64,000 nt of DNA, taken from NCBI RefSeq assembly GCF_004361855.1, contig NZ_SNWQ01000003.1:496001-560000 (forward strand). The letters are read 5' to 3'. The stretch's first letter is position 1, and the number at the start of each line of letters is the position of its first letter. The DNA comes from Kribbella caucasensis. GTDB lineage: Bacteria > Actinomycetota > Actinomycetes > Propionibacteriales > Kribbellaceae. Positions 52,065 to 60,868 of the stretch are shown piece by piece. Made by a program: the position numbers and the translations under genes. The notes under the pieces are model-generated. The model had not been told where the DNA came from. It worked only from the letters and a program-made list of their open reading frames with translations, and did not search any database.

Positions 52065-52691
52065 GTGCACCTGCTAGATTCCGCGGCGATGATCACGAGC
52101 AACAACCGCAAGGGCTTGGGGCCTGGACGACCGGTTGCGACCACGCACGGCGAAATCGAACAAGCCGCCTTCCGGCTGTTCGCCGAGCGAGGTTTCGACG
52201 GCACGACCATGGCGGCGGTCGCTCAAGCGGTCGGTGTGGGACGGCGGACGCTCTTCCGGTACTACGAATCCAAGAACGACATCCCCTGGGGGCAGTTCGA
52301 CCGCACGCTGGACAACTTCAGGACCATCCTCGACGAGATGCCGGAAGAGCTGCCCCTCCACCAAGCGGTCCACCGTGCGGTGCTGCGGTTCAATGAGTTT
52401 CCCCCCGACGCGCAGCCCCCGCATCGGGAACGAATGACGTTGATCCTCAGGACGCCGACCCTCCAGGCGCACTCCGTTCTGCGATACGGGGATTGGCGCG
52501 CCGTTATCGCCGAGTACGTCGCCCGGCGCCAGGGACTCAGGCCGGACGACGTAATGCCGCAGATGGTGGGGCATGTCAGCCTCGCGCTGGCTTTGACCGC
52601 CTACGAGCGCTGGCTTGAGCAGCCGGCGGCCTCTCTGCAGGATCTGCTCGATGAATGCATGCGGCAACTTCGAGACTATTTGACCGACTGA
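52065..52691 (+). CDS. mftR: Mycofactocin system TetR-family regulator MftR
   Basis: A 208-residue TetR-family regulator. The HTH reads AAFRLFAERGFDGTTMAAVAQAVGVGRRTLFRYYESKNDIPWGQFD; RTLFRYY-SKND-WG-FD is the MftR mark. The C-terminal domain is a helical ligand-binding fold. In mycobacteria MftR represses mft genes and is released by long-chain acyl-CoA. Start: GTG 52065 has AGGAAGG five bases upstream; ATG 52089 is an alternative, and the long upstream open frame covers mftA in antisense and is rejected. It is divergent from mftA and 40 bp before the methyltransferase gene. Confidence 0.9.
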   Translation: MHLLDSAAMITSNNRKGLGPGRPVATTHGEIEQAAFRLFAERGFDGTTMAAVAQAVGVGRRTLFRYYESKNDIPWGQFDRTLDNFRTILDEMPEELPLHQAVHRAVLRFNEFPPDAQPPHRERMTLILRTPTLQAHSVLRYGDWRAVIAEYVARRQGLRPDDVMPQMVGHVSLALALTAYERWLEQPAASLQDLLDECMRQLRDYLTD

Positions 52692-52731
52692 CCACGCGAT
52701 CGCGCCGCGCGGGCGTCGCCGGAGGGCATCC

Positions 52732-53367
52732 ATGGGCTTGAGTCAAGTGTTGACTGCTGCGGGACAGACGCGCTGGCTGGACGTTGGCTGTGGCGCTGAG
52801 TTCTCTCCAGGCTTCGACTACCTGGACATCCTGCCGGTCGGCACGCTGTCCGACGAGTTGCAGGGTCGGTATCACCGTGCCGACATCGCCAACCTGACCG
52901 AACGCGATGTCGAGCAACTCGGAATCTATGACCTCGTCCGGATGCAACACACCTTCGAACATTTCGGATTCGAGGACGGCCTTCGGGTGCTGCAGAACTG
53001 CGCTGCGATCCTCAATCCGGGAGGCGTGATCCTCATCTCCGTCCCGGATCTCGTGACGCATGTCCAGGCGTTGCTCAACGGCTACGAAGGCTTGCCCTGG
53101 TTCAAGGAATGGGCGCACAACCGCATCCCCGACGACGCGCCGCCGAGCGCATACTTCTCCGTCTTCACCCACAGCCTGGCCTATGAGCCGCACCTGTGGT
53201 GCTACGACTACGACGGGCTCGCCTATCAGCTCGAGAGAACCAAGCAGTTCACCGCGATCACCAAGCTGGAGCGAACCGACCTGCTCGCAGAGGTGCCGTT
53301 CACCCATAATCGCCCAGACGAGGATCTCTGCGTCTATGCCCGCCGCATCCAAGCCCCTACTGGATAG
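52732..53367 (+). CDS. SAM-dependent methyltransferase next to mftR
   Basis: A 211-residue class I methyltransferase. Motif I is WLDVGCGAEFSPGFDYLDIL; the post-I and motif II parts are seen as YDLVRMQHTFEHFGFEDGLRVLQNCAAILNPGG and VILISVPD. The HTFEHF and L-PGG text resembles the family acting on sugars or glycolipids. GGAGGGC precedes ATG 52732. In mycobacteria mycofactocin is 2-O-methylated on its second glucose by MftM, encoded away from the mft genes. This enzyme, 40 bp behind mftR, could do a similar job here, which is an inference from position only. Confidence 0.7.
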   Translation: MGLSQVLTAAGQTRWLDVGCGAEFSPGFDYLDILPVGTLSDELQGRYHRADIANLTERDVEQLGIYDLVRMQHTFEHFGFEDGLRVLQNCAAILNPGGVILISVPDLVTHVQALLNGYEGLPWFKEWAHNRIPDDAPPSAYFSVFTHSLAYEPHLWCYDYDGLAYQLERTKQFTAITKLERTDLLAEVPFTHNRPDEDLCVYARRIQAPTG

Positions 53368-53390
53368 GCCTGCCCCGAGCTCCCAGCAGG

Positions 53391-53634
53391 TCCTTCGGTG
53401 GAGTCGTCGCCCAAGGTGTCACCCTGGCCCGTTGCGGGACTGCGCACGCTCACCATGCCCGTGCTCTACGCCAACGGCTCCCACGACGTCATGATCGACG
53501 CGTTCGCGTCATACTCGGCCGTCCAGGAACTGCCCGACGCCAAGCTGGTCCTCTACAGCGACGCCGGCCACGCCTTCCTCTTCCAGCACCTCGAGGACTT
53601 CAGCACCGAGGTCAAGAACTTCCTCGGCGACTGA
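53391..53634 (+). pseudogene. Alpha/beta hydrolase remnant
   Basis: At 53391 one frame reads SFGGVVAQGVTLARCGT, the nucleophile elbow of an alpha/beta hydrolase (G-x-S-x-G-G) with the leading Gly lost. From 53398 another frame gives LRTLTMPVLYANGSHDVMID and ELPDAKLVLYSDAGHAFLFQ, the strand with the catalytic Asp and the catalytic His near the C-terminus. The cap region between and everything upstream is missing. It is a deletion/frameshift relic of an enzyme of about 280 residues. Confidence 0.65.
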
Positions 53635-53656
53635 CCCGCCGCCCCGCGACGACGCG

Positions 53657-53676
53657 GCCCCGGAGGGTTCCGGGGC
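53657..53676 (+). terminator. Hairpin after the hydrolase remnant
   Basis: GCCCCGGA and TCCGGGGC form a perfect 8-bp stem with a 4-base loop, 23 bp after the stop at 53634. Confidence 0.6.
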
Positions 53677-53769
53677 TGCCGTCTCGACGTGCCCTTCGAT
53701 GGTGCCGGCACGGGGTGGATCCCTCGATCCGTGGATGTGATGACGATCGTCAGATCACATGGCTAGGCG

Positions 53770-53800
53770 CTATACATTTCGTATAGTTCCGGGTTAGTGT
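53770..53800 (+). promoter_or_regulatory. Inverted repeat and promoter before the catabolic operon
   Basis: CTATAC-ATTTC-GTATAG is a perfect 6+6 inverted repeat, AT-rich against the background. TTAGTGT at 53794 looks like a -10 element 7 bp before ATG 53808, so the transcript may be leaderless. No ribosome site is seen. The repeat overlaps where the -35 would sit, so it is a likely operator. Confidence 0.5.
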
Positions 53801-53807
53801 GCTCGCC

Positions 53808-54688
53808 ATGAGACCTCCGTCATTGCGTCGCCGGTTTCGACTCGACGGCAAAGTCGTCCTCATCACCGGCGCCGGCCGTGGCCTCGGCGCGGCCACCGCC
53901 ACCGCTCTCGCGCGGCGGGGAGCCCACGTCGTCATCGCGGACCGCGATCTGCTCGCAGGACGCCAGACGGCCGCCGCCCTGCCGAACGGGGCTGGTCGTG
54001 CCGTCGAGTGCGACGTCACCGACCCGGATTCCGTCCGCACTGCTGCCGCGTTCGCCCGTGACGAGTTCGGTCGCATCGATGTCGTCATCGCCAACGCCGG
54101 CATCCTCGGCGGAGGCGGCACCTTCCGCTCATTGCGGCCCGGCCAAGCCGCCGGCGTGATGGCCGTCAACGTCGACGGCGTCATGAACACCGTCACCGCC
54201 ACGATCGAGGACGTGATCGCGAACCGCGGGCAGTTCGTCCTGATCAGTTCCGTCTTCGCATACATGAACGGCGCCGGAGCCATCCCTTACGCCATGAGCA
54301 AGGCTGCTGTCGAACAGCTCGGACGCGGCCTTCGGGTCGAGTTGGCCATGCACGGGGCGTCGGTCACGACCGCCTACTTCTCACTCATCGACACCGACAT
54401 GATCCGGGGGGCATCGACGCCGACCCGCACCTGCTGGCCCTGCTGTCGGCGAGTCCGAAATTCATGCTCAAGCGCATCCAGCCCAAGACGGCAGCCGCCG
54501 GGATCGCCGCTGGCATCCAGAAACGACGAAGCTCCGTCACCGTGCCGCACCGCTGGCGTCCCGTTTCGACGCTACGCGGCGTCGCGGCGCTCGCCCTGGA
54601 TGCCAAATTCGCCGGCGACACTGCCTTTCACCAGGCGCTGGCCCAACTTGAAGGTCGCCTGCCGACCACTCACGAGGAAGTCCAGTGA
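53808..54688 (+). pseudogene. Short-chain dehydrogenase split by a G-run frameshift
   Basis: The first frame is a classical SDR: FRLDGKVVLITGAGRGLGAA, VIADRD, ANAGILGGG, Ser in LISSVFAYMNGAG, Tyr-Lys in YAMSKAA and FSLIDTDMIRG. In the run of six G at 54406-54411 one G seems missing. With seven the frame continues GIDADPHLLALLSASPKFML, KRIQPKTAAAGIAAGI and ends EEVQ at 54688, giving about 293 residues. The second half keeps the family's usual end, and the amidase ATG overlaps its stop, so the gene was intact recently. It is either a phase-variable or mutated tract, or a sequencing error. Confidence 0.7.
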
Positions 54689-56169
54689 TGCCCACCCTCC
54701 CGTCAGAAGACCTGGCCTTCGCGCCTGCTCATCAGTTGCTCGCCTCGCTCGAGAAGCGCGAGGTGACCAGCCGCGAGCTGGTCGACATCTACCTCGAGCG
54801 GATCGGTCGCATCGACCCGATGCTCAACTCGGTCATCACCCTGGATGCCGACCGTGCTCGCGCCGAAGCAGACCAGGCCGACCGGGCGCGTGCCGGCGGC
54901 GGCGCCGAGCTCGGCCCGCTCCACGGGCTGCCGATCACCACCAAGGACAGCTACGAGACCCAGGGCATGCGCTCCTCGTGCGGCCGTGAGGACCTCGCGC
55001 ACTACGTCCCGACCCAGGACGCCGAGGCGGTCGCACGGCTGCGCAAGGCTGGCGCGGTCATCATGGGCAAGACCAACATGCCGCCCGGCAACCAGGACGT
55101 ACAGGCAGACAACTCCCTGTTCGGGCCGACCAACAATCCTTGGGACCGCTCTCGCACCTCGGGCGGATCCGCCGGTGGCGGAGCGGTTGCCACCGCAGCG
55201 GGGTTGACGGCGTTCGACTTCGGCTCGGAGATCGGCGGCTCCACTCGTATCCCGTCACACTTCGTCGGCCTGTACGGGCACAAGGCGACGTACCGGGCGA
55301 TCTCGCTCGTCGGGCACCTTGTCCCCGGTCCAGGGGTGAATCGCTGGTCCGAGCCCGACCTCGCCTGCGCCGGCGCCCAGGTGCGTGACGCCCGCGACCT
55401 CGTGCCGATTCTCGAGGCCACGACGGGAGCGCTGAAGCGGGACGGTGGCTTCCGGTTCGAGCTGGCGCCGCCCCGGGCGACGCGACTGAAGGACTTCCGG
55501 GTCGCGGTCTGGTACGAGGACCCCGACTGCCCGATCGACGCCGACGTCACCAGCGCCATGAGGAGCGCCTTCACCGAGCTCGAGAAGGGAGGAGCCACCG
55601 TCGATGTCCACCCGGCCGCGATCCCGGTGACGATCGCGGAGTCGCACCGGACGTTCCAGCCGCTGCTGTTCTCACAGCTGGGCATCGACCGCAGCGGCAT
55701 GACCCCGGCGTTCGGTGCCTCGATGATGGCGCGCATCGCCCAGAACCCGCGCGGTGACGCCCTGAAGGCGTTGCGGGGCACGTTCCTCTCGCACCACGCC
55801 TGGATGGAGGCCGACGCCCGGCGCCAGGAGATGCGTGAGCGTTGGACGCGCTTCTTCGACAGCTACGACATCGTGCTGATGCCGGTCTCTCCCACCGCGG
55901 CACCGCCCCACCATGGCAAGGTCCTCGACAAGTTCGGCCGCCGGTTCGAGGTCGACGGCAGGCAAAGACCGTACTGGGACCAGGTGAAGTGGTGTGGCGT
56001 CGCGAACATCGCCGGCACGCCTGCCACGACGATCCCCACGGGGCACGGCGCTGTGTCCGGGCTGCCCATCGGCATCCAGGCCATGGGGCCGTCCGGCGGG
56101 GACCTGACGACGATCGAGTTCGCGGCGCTTCTCGGTGAGAAGCTCGGCGGGTACCAGAGGCCGTCATGA
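54688..56169 (+). CDS. Amidase-signature family hydrolase
   Basis: A 493-residue amidase-signature enzyme. The Ser-cisSer-Lys triad is present: Lys in GLPITTKDSYET, the cis-Ser in TSGGSAGGGAVATAAGL, and the nucleophilic Ser in DFGSEIGGSTRIPSHFVGLYGHKAT. The SGGSAGG and GSEIGGS lines are standard. Members hydrolyse amides or nitriles' amide products, also some esters. Substrate is unknown. ATG 54688 overlaps the SDR stop and the HxlR gene overlaps its end by 4 bp. The company of an acyl-CoA ligase suggests it frees a carboxylic acid which is then activated. Confidence 0.9.
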   Translation: MPTLPSEDLAFAPAHQLLASLEKREVTSRELVDIYLERIGRIDPMLNSVITLDADRARAEADQADRARAGGGAELGPLHGLPITTKDSYETQGMRSSCGREDLAHYVPTQDAEAVARLRKAGAVIMGKTNMPPGNQDVQADNSLFGPTNNPWDRSRTSGGSAGGGAVATAAGLTAFDFGSEIGGSTRIPSHFVGLYGHKATYRAISLVGHLVPGPGVNRWSEPDLACAGAQVRDARDLVPILEATTGALKRDGGFRFELAPPRATRLKDFRVAVWYEDPDCPIDADVTSAMRSAFTELEKGGATVDVHPAAIPVTIAESHRTFQPLLFSQLGIDRSGMTPAFGASMMARIAQNPRGDALKALRGTFLSHHAWMEADARRQEMRERWTRFFDSYDIVLMPVSPTAAPPHHGKVLDKFGRRFEVDGRQRPYWDQVKWCGVANIAGTPATTIPTGHGAVSGLPIGIQAMGPSGGDLTTIEFAALLGEKLGGYQRPS

Positions 56170-56837
56170 CTACACTCGTGCCGATGGAGAGTCCCCGGGC
56201 GTACGGGCAGGCCTGCCCGCTCGCGTGCGCACTGGACGTGCTCGGCGAACGCTGGACTCTGCTCGTGGTCCGCGAACTCCTCCTCGGACCCAAACGCTTC
56301 AAAGACCTCGGCGACAGGCTTCCTGCCGCCGGCCCGAACCGGTTGACCACGCGGCTGCGTCGTCTGCAGGGCGCAGGCGTCGTGTCCAAGACCGAAGCGG
56401 GCGCCTATGTGCTCACCGCCTATGGCGAAGGACTGCGGGAGCCGGTGATCGGCCTCAGCCTGTGGGGGCTCGGGTTGATGTCGAATGTGGACCCAGCCAC
56501 AGCTCGGGCCGACATGGTCGCCCTGGCGATGTCGGGCGCCCTGACCCCGGCACGTCTCGAAGGTCTCGATCTGTCGGTCGAGGTTCACGTGGGTGACGTG
56601 TTCACGATGACGGTCGGTGGCGGTGTCATGAACGTGCGCTCCGGTCCCTCAGAATCGCCTTCGGCGCTGCGGTTGCGTTGCTCGCCGTCCGCGTTCATCG
56701 ACCTCTCGCTGGGGTCGACCACGCTCGCCGGCGCCCGTCGTTCCGGTGAGGTGCGCACTGAAGGCAAGGCGCCTGGCCTGCCACGACTCTTCGCCGTGTT
56801 CGGCGCAACCGCGCGTGAGTACGCGCCCAATCTCTGA
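56166..56837 (+). CDS. HxlR-family transcriptional regulator
   Basis: A 223-residue regulator. The HxlR winged helix is YGQACPLACALDVLGERWTLLVVRELLLGPKRFKDLGDRLP, then NRLTTRLRRLQGAGVV. Cys in ACPLACALD is the redox-type Cys of the family. The C-terminal 110 residues (VHVGDVFTMTVGGGVMNVRSG ... LRLRCSPSAFIDLSLG) resemble an SCP2-like sterol/lipid-binding domain. Such a fusion suggests a hydrophobic ligand as inducer. It lies inside the operon it probably regulates and overlaps the amidase stop. Confidence 0.85.
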   Translation: MTTLVPMESPRAYGQACPLACALDVLGERWTLLVVRELLLGPKRFKDLGDRLPAAGPNRLTTRLRRLQGAGVVSKTEAGAYVLTAYGEGLREPVIGLSLWGLGLMSNVDPATARADMVALAMSGALTPARLEGLDLSVEVHVGDVFTMTVGGGVMNVRSGPSESPSALRLRCSPSAFIDLSLGSTTLAGARRSGEVRTEGKAPGLPRLFAVFGATAREYAPNL

Positions 56838-56885
56838 CGCTCCGTCCCCAGTTGCTCTCTTCGTCTTGCCATCAGGAGCACGTCC

Positions 56886-58475
56886 ATGCTGAATCTCTCT
56901 GTCCTGCTCGAAGACTCCGCGCGGCGATACCCCACTCGGGAAGCGCTCGTCCTCGGCCCCAACCGGCTGACGTACGCCCAAGTGGACGCGGCAGCGAACC
57001 AGGTGGCGAACCTGCTCGTCGAGCGCGGCATCCGTACCGGGGACAAGGTTGCGCTGAGCTGCCCCAACCTGCCCTGGTTCCCGATCGTCTATTACGCCGT
57101 CCTCAAGGCCGGCGCCGTGATCGTCCCGCTCAACGTCCTACTCAAGGGCCGTGAGGTGGCCTACCACCTGGCCGACGCCGACGTGAAGGCGTACGTCTGT
57201 TTCGAGGGCACGGCGGAGTTACCCATCGGTGCTGAGGGCCACGCCGGATTTGTGGCCAGCGACGGTTGCGAGAACTTTTTCCTGATCACCGCGAACCCCG
57301 CTGCCAGCAGCCCGATCGAGGGCGTCGAGACCCTTGCCCAGGCGCTCGCGGGGCAACCGACCACCTTCGAGTCCGTGACGACGGAGGGGACCGACACCGC
57401 GATCATCCTCTACACCAGCGGCACGACGGGCCAGCCCAAGGGCGCTGAGCTGTCGCACGCCAACACGATGATGAACACGCTCGCCGTGAATCGGTTGTTC
57501 GGGAACGAACCGACACGTGACACCCATGCATTGGCCCTGCCCCTATTTCACACGTTCGGTGCCACCGTCCAGATGCACGCCGGATTCTCCACGGCCGCCA
57601 CCCTGCTGCTCGTTCCCCGCTTCGACGCCAGCCAGGTCCTTGACCTGATGCAGCGAGAGAGTGTGACCTTCTTCGCCGGCGTACCCACGATGTGGTGGGG
57701 ACTGCTCAACGCCCTCACCGAGGACGTCGACGTCGCCCGGATCGCCGCCAACCTGCGCATCGGCGTCTCGGGTGGTTCCGGTCTTCCGGTCGAGATCATC
57801 TCGCGTGTACAGGAGAAGTTCGGCGTCCAGATCCTCGAGGGCTACGGCTTGTCCGAGACTTCGCCCGTCGCCACGTTCAGCGATCCGGACCGCGACCCAC
57901 GGCCAGGTTCCATCGGCGTGCCGATCTGGGGCGTCGAGTGCAAACTCATCGACCGTGACTGGAATGAGGTCACCGGCGTAGACAAAGTCGGCGAGATCGC
58001 TATCCGGGGTCACCTCGTGATGAAGGGTTACTTCGGACGACCCGAGGAAACGGCTGAGGTGATCCGCGACGGCTGGTTCCGCTCCGGCGACCTGGCACGC
58101 AGGGACGAGGACGGCTTCTACTACATCGTCGACCGGGTCAAGGACATGATCATCCGCGGTGGCTTCAACGTGTACCCGCGCGAGATCGAGGACGTACTGA
58201 TGTCGCATCCCGACGTCAGCCTCGCGGCCGTCGTCGGCGTTCCCCACGAGAGTCACGGCGAAGAAGTCAAGGCTTACGTCATCCTCAACCCCGGCGCCAC
58301 CGTGACCGCGCCCGAGCTGGTCGCGTGGGGAAAGACGCAGATGGCCGGCCACAAGTATCCCCGCATCGTCGAGATCGTCGACTCCTTGCCGATGACGGCG
58401 ACCGGCAAGATCCTCAAGCGCGAGCTTGCCCTGAGAACCCCGGCGACGCGACCCCATCAAGGAGCACTCGCATGA
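56886..58475 (+). CDS. Acyl-CoA synthetase (AMP-forming)
   Basis: A 529-residue adenylate-forming ligase. It has the AMP-binding P-loop YTSGTTGQPKGAELSH, A5 motif EGYGLSETSP, A7 WFRSGDLARRDEDG, A8 RVKDMIIRGGFNVYPREIE and catalytic Lys in TATGKILKRE. The text is that of long-chain fatty-acyl or aryl-acid:CoA ligases. It activates a carboxylic acid to the CoA thioester in the cytoplasm. The ATG 56886 has GGAGCA-like sequence upstream, and its stop overlaps the OYE gene by 4 bp. Confidence 0.9.
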   Translation: MLNLSVLLEDSARRYPTREALVLGPNRLTYAQVDAAANQVANLLVERGIRTGDKVALSCPNLPWFPIVYYAVLKAGAVIVPLNVLLKGREVAYHLADADVKAYVCFEGTAELPIGAEGHAGFVASDGCENFFLITANPAASSPIEGVETLAQALAGQPTTFESVTTEGTDTAIILYTSGTTGQPKGAELSHANTMMNTLAVNRLFGNEPTRDTHALALPLFHTFGATVQMHAGFSTAATLLLVPRFDASQVLDLMQRESVTFFAGVPTMWWGLLNALTEDVDVARIAANLRIGVSGGSGLPVEIISRVQEKFGVQILEGYGLSETSPVATFSDPDRDPRPGSIGVPIWGVECKLIDRDWNEVTGVDKVGEIAIRGHLVMKGYFGRPEETAEVIRDGWFRSGDLARRDEDGFYYIVDRVKDMIIRGGFNVYPREIEDVLMSHPDVSLAAVVGVPHESHGEEVKAYVILNPGATVTAPELVAWGKTQMAGHKYPRIVEIVDSLPMTATGKILKRELALRTPATRPHQGALA

Positions 58476-59716
58476 CGTCCCTGCACGAGCCCCTCACCCT
58501 GCCCAACGGCCAGGTGTTACCCAACCGCATCATGAAGTCTGCCCTCAGCGAGGCGCTGGCCAACGGCGAGAACTCACCCGACCACCGGCTCTCGCGGCTG
58601 TACCAGCGTTGGAGCGAGGGCGGCTACGGGCTGATCATCACCGGCAATGTCATGGTGGACCGCCGCCAGCTCGGTGAGCCCGGCAACATTGTGATCGAGG
58701 ACGACCGTGACCTGGACGCCCTGTCACGGTGGGCCAAGACGACCCAGGACGCCGGCGTGCCGATCTGGGCGCAACTCAACCACCCGGGACGCCAAGCCAA
58801 CCCCCTGGCGTTGGGACGCACGCCGGTAGCTCCCAGCCCGATCGCGTTGAATATGCCGGGGGCGAGTACGCCCCGAGAGCTCACCGGTGCGGAGATCCTC
58901 GACATCATCGACCGGTTCGCCACCGCGGCCACCGTCTGTGAGATGGCCGGCTTCAACGGGGTCCAGATCCACGGCGCCCACGGCTACCTTGTCAATCAGT
59001 TCCTCTCACCGCTGTCGAACCGGCGTACCGACGAGTGGGGCGGCGACCTCACGCGCCGCATGCGGTTCGTCCTCGAGGTCGTGCGAGCGATCCGTGCGCG
59101 CGTGTCTCCCGGATTCGCGGTAGCGATCAAGCTGAACTCGGCTGACTTCCAGCGAGGTGGCTTCTCGGAAGAGGAGTCTCGCACCGTCCTGCAGGTCCTT
59201 GCGAAGGAGAACCTGGACCTCATCGAGATCAGCGGCGGCAGCTACGAGTCGCCGGCCATGATGGGCTCGGCAGCCGCCTCGACACTTGCCCGCGAGGCCT
59301 ACTTCCTCGACTATGCGCGCACCGTCCGCGAGGTCGTCGGAGACATCCCCCTGGCAGTCACCGGAGGATTCCGGTCACGGGCGGCGATGGAGTCGGCCGT
59401 CGACTCCCGCGAGTGCGATGTCGTTGGAATGGGTCGCCCCACTGCCACGACGCCGGACGCCGCACGAGTCATCCTCACGGGACGCGCAGATGCCGTGCCT
59501 GCCCACCAGGTGAAGTTCGGCTTGCGGCGCGTGCTGGACAAGGTCGCCGACCTGAAGCAACTCGACGGCCTCCTCGATCTCGGCTGGCACGCCGACCAGC
59601 TTCACCGCCTCGGGGCAGGGCTTGAGCCGGACCCGAACCGTGGACGCCTCGCCACCACCATCGCGCTGATCCGCCGGAACGGCCGCGCTTCGTTCCGCCG
59701 TACCCGTGGGGGATGA
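58472..59716 (+). CDS. Old Yellow Enzyme-family NADH:flavin oxidoreductase
   Basis: A 414-residue FMN enzyme. The opening LPNGQVLPNRIMKSALSEA, then GGYGLIITGNVMVDRR, QLNHPGRQ, MAGFNGVQIHGAHGYLVNQFLSPLSNRRTDEWGG with the substrate-binding His pair, and AVTGGFRSR in the last FMN loop are the classical OYE text. It likely reduces an activated C=C, for instance in an enone or enoyl ester, with NAD(P)H. It is last in the operon. A C-terminal stretch rich in Arg has no known role. OYE-like reductases are common in steroid, terpene and enone degradation. Confidence 0.88.
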   Translation: MTSLHEPLTLPNGQVLPNRIMKSALSEALANGENSPDHRLSRLYQRWSEGGYGLIITGNVMVDRRQLGEPGNIVIEDDRDLDALSRWAKTTQDAGVPIWAQLNHPGRQANPLALGRTPVAPSPIALNMPGASTPRELTGAEILDIIDRFATAATVCEMAGFNGVQIHGAHGYLVNQFLSPLSNRRTDEWGGDLTRRMRFVLEVVRAIRARVSPGFAVAIKLNSADFQRGGFSEEESRTVLQVLAKENLDLIEISGGSYESPAMMGSAAASTLAREAYFLDYARTVREVVGDIPLAVTGGFRSRAAMESAVDSRECDVVGMGRPTATTPDAARVILTGRADAVPAHQVKFGLRRVLDKVADLKQLDGLLDLGWHADQLHRLGAGLEPDPNRGRLATTIALIRRNGRASFRRTRGG

Positions 59717-59766
59717 GTGCTCATTTGCGCGGCAGACGCTCCCAGACCGAGTCCCCGAAGCGACAC

Positions 59767-59793
59767 GCGCCGACCCCGGTCTGGGGTCGGCGC
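59767..59793. terminator. Bidirectional terminator between convergent operons
   Basis: GCGCCGACCCC and GGGGTCGGCGC form a perfect 11-bp stem with a 5-base loop. It lies in the 105 bp between the OYE stop and the stop of the convergent reductase gene. Confidence 0.8.
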
Positions 59794-59821
59794 CTGCGGT
59801 GCCCTGGTTGCCTCGCGGCAC

Positions 59822-60808
59822 TCATCGGTTGACGTCGACAACGGTCCTTCCCCGCACTGCTCCCGCAAGGACCTGCTGGGCGACTGCCGCTGCCTGATCG
59901 AGCGGAACTGTGGTCGTCATGCCTTCGAGCAGACGCTCGTCGAGGTACTCGGAGAGCAGGTCCCAGGCTTCGTCGCGCTTGGTCGCCGGAGCGTTGACCG
60001 AGTCGATTCCGGCCAGCGTCACGCTCCTGAGGATGAATGGTGCGACCGAGCCATGAAGGTCGAGCCCTTGGGCGAGGCCGCAGTTGGCGACCACTCCGCC
60101 GTAGCGGATCTGGCTCAGAACGTTGACCAGCGTGTGGCTGCCGACGGTGTCGACACCGCCGGCCCATCGCTCTGACGCCAGCGCCTGCTGGGAGGGCGAC
60201 GCGAGCTCCGTGCGCGCGATGATTTCCGTGGCCCCCAGGGCCTGCAAGTAGTCGGCCTCGCCCGTGCGCCCGGTCGACGCGTGCACCTCGTAGCCGAGCG
60301 CGGCAAGTAGTGCGATCGCCACCGAGCCGACACCGCCGGCAGCACCCGTGACGACGACAGGCCCTGCGTCCGGGCTCAAACCGTGGCGTTGCAGCGCCAC
60401 GACGCTGAGGCCGGCCGTGTAGCCGGCCGTCCCGATCGCCATCGCCTGCCACGTCGTGAATTGCTTGGGAATCTTGGTGATCCACTCGGCCGGTACCCGC
60501 GCGCGCGTGGCGAACCCACCATTGTGGTTGACGGCGAGCCCCCACCCGTTGACCGCGACGGCATCGCCCGGTGCCAAGCCCGACCCAGCTGGTGCGTCCA
60601 CCACCGTGCCCGCCAGGTCGATACCGCCGACAATCGGGAACCGATCGACGACCGGCACGACGCCCGTAACGCCCAGGCCGTCCTTGAAGTTGACCGCCGA
60701 GTAGTCGACGGCGATGGTCACATCCCCCTCGCCGATGTCGTCGTCCGGAATCTCGGTGAGCTCCGCACGCTGCCCGGCCTCGTCTTTCACTATCAGTACT
60801 GCTCTCAT
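59822..60808 (-). CDS. YhdH/AcuI-like quinone/acrylyl-CoA reductase
   Basis: A 328-residue zinc-free medium-chain reductase. VDYSAVNFKDGLGVTG, GGIDLAGTVVDAP, VNGWGLAVNHNGGFATRARVPAEW and GPVVVTGAAGGVGSVAIALLAALGYEV mark the YhdH/AcuI group, where NADPH reduces acryloyl-CoA to propionyl-CoA. The zinc ligands of alcohol dehydrogenases are absent. ATG 60808 follows AAGGAG. The propionyl-CoA-synthetase-like ligase in the same operon supports an acrylyl/propionyl-CoA context, although alternative enoyl substrates are possible. Confidence 0.85.
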   Translation of the reverse strand: MRAVLIVKDEAGQRAELTEIPDDDIGEGDVTIAVDYSAVNFKDGLGVTGVVPVVDRFPIVGGIDLAGTVVDAPAGSGLAPGDAVAVNGWGLAVNHNGGFATRARVPAEWITKIPKQFTTWQAMAIGTAGYTAGLSVVALQRHGLSPDAGPVVVTGAAGGVGSVAIALLAALGYEVHASTGRTGEADYLQALGATEIIARTELASPSQQALASERWAGGVDTVGSHTLVNVLSQIRYGGVVANCGLAQGLDLHGSVAPFILRSVTLAGIDSVNAPATKRDEAWDLLSEYLDERLLEGMTTTVPLDQAAAVAQQVLAGAVRGRTVVDVNR

Positions 60809-60868
60809 CGTGTCTCCTTCTCAGAACGTCGAATCCAACGTGTCGCCGGCAGGTCCGGTCAGAGCGGT

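Noticed and set aside
46149-53367. An mftG gene
   Set aside because: No GMC oxidoreductase text (GxGxxG with the GMC signatures) is found anywhere in the window, so mftG is not annotated.
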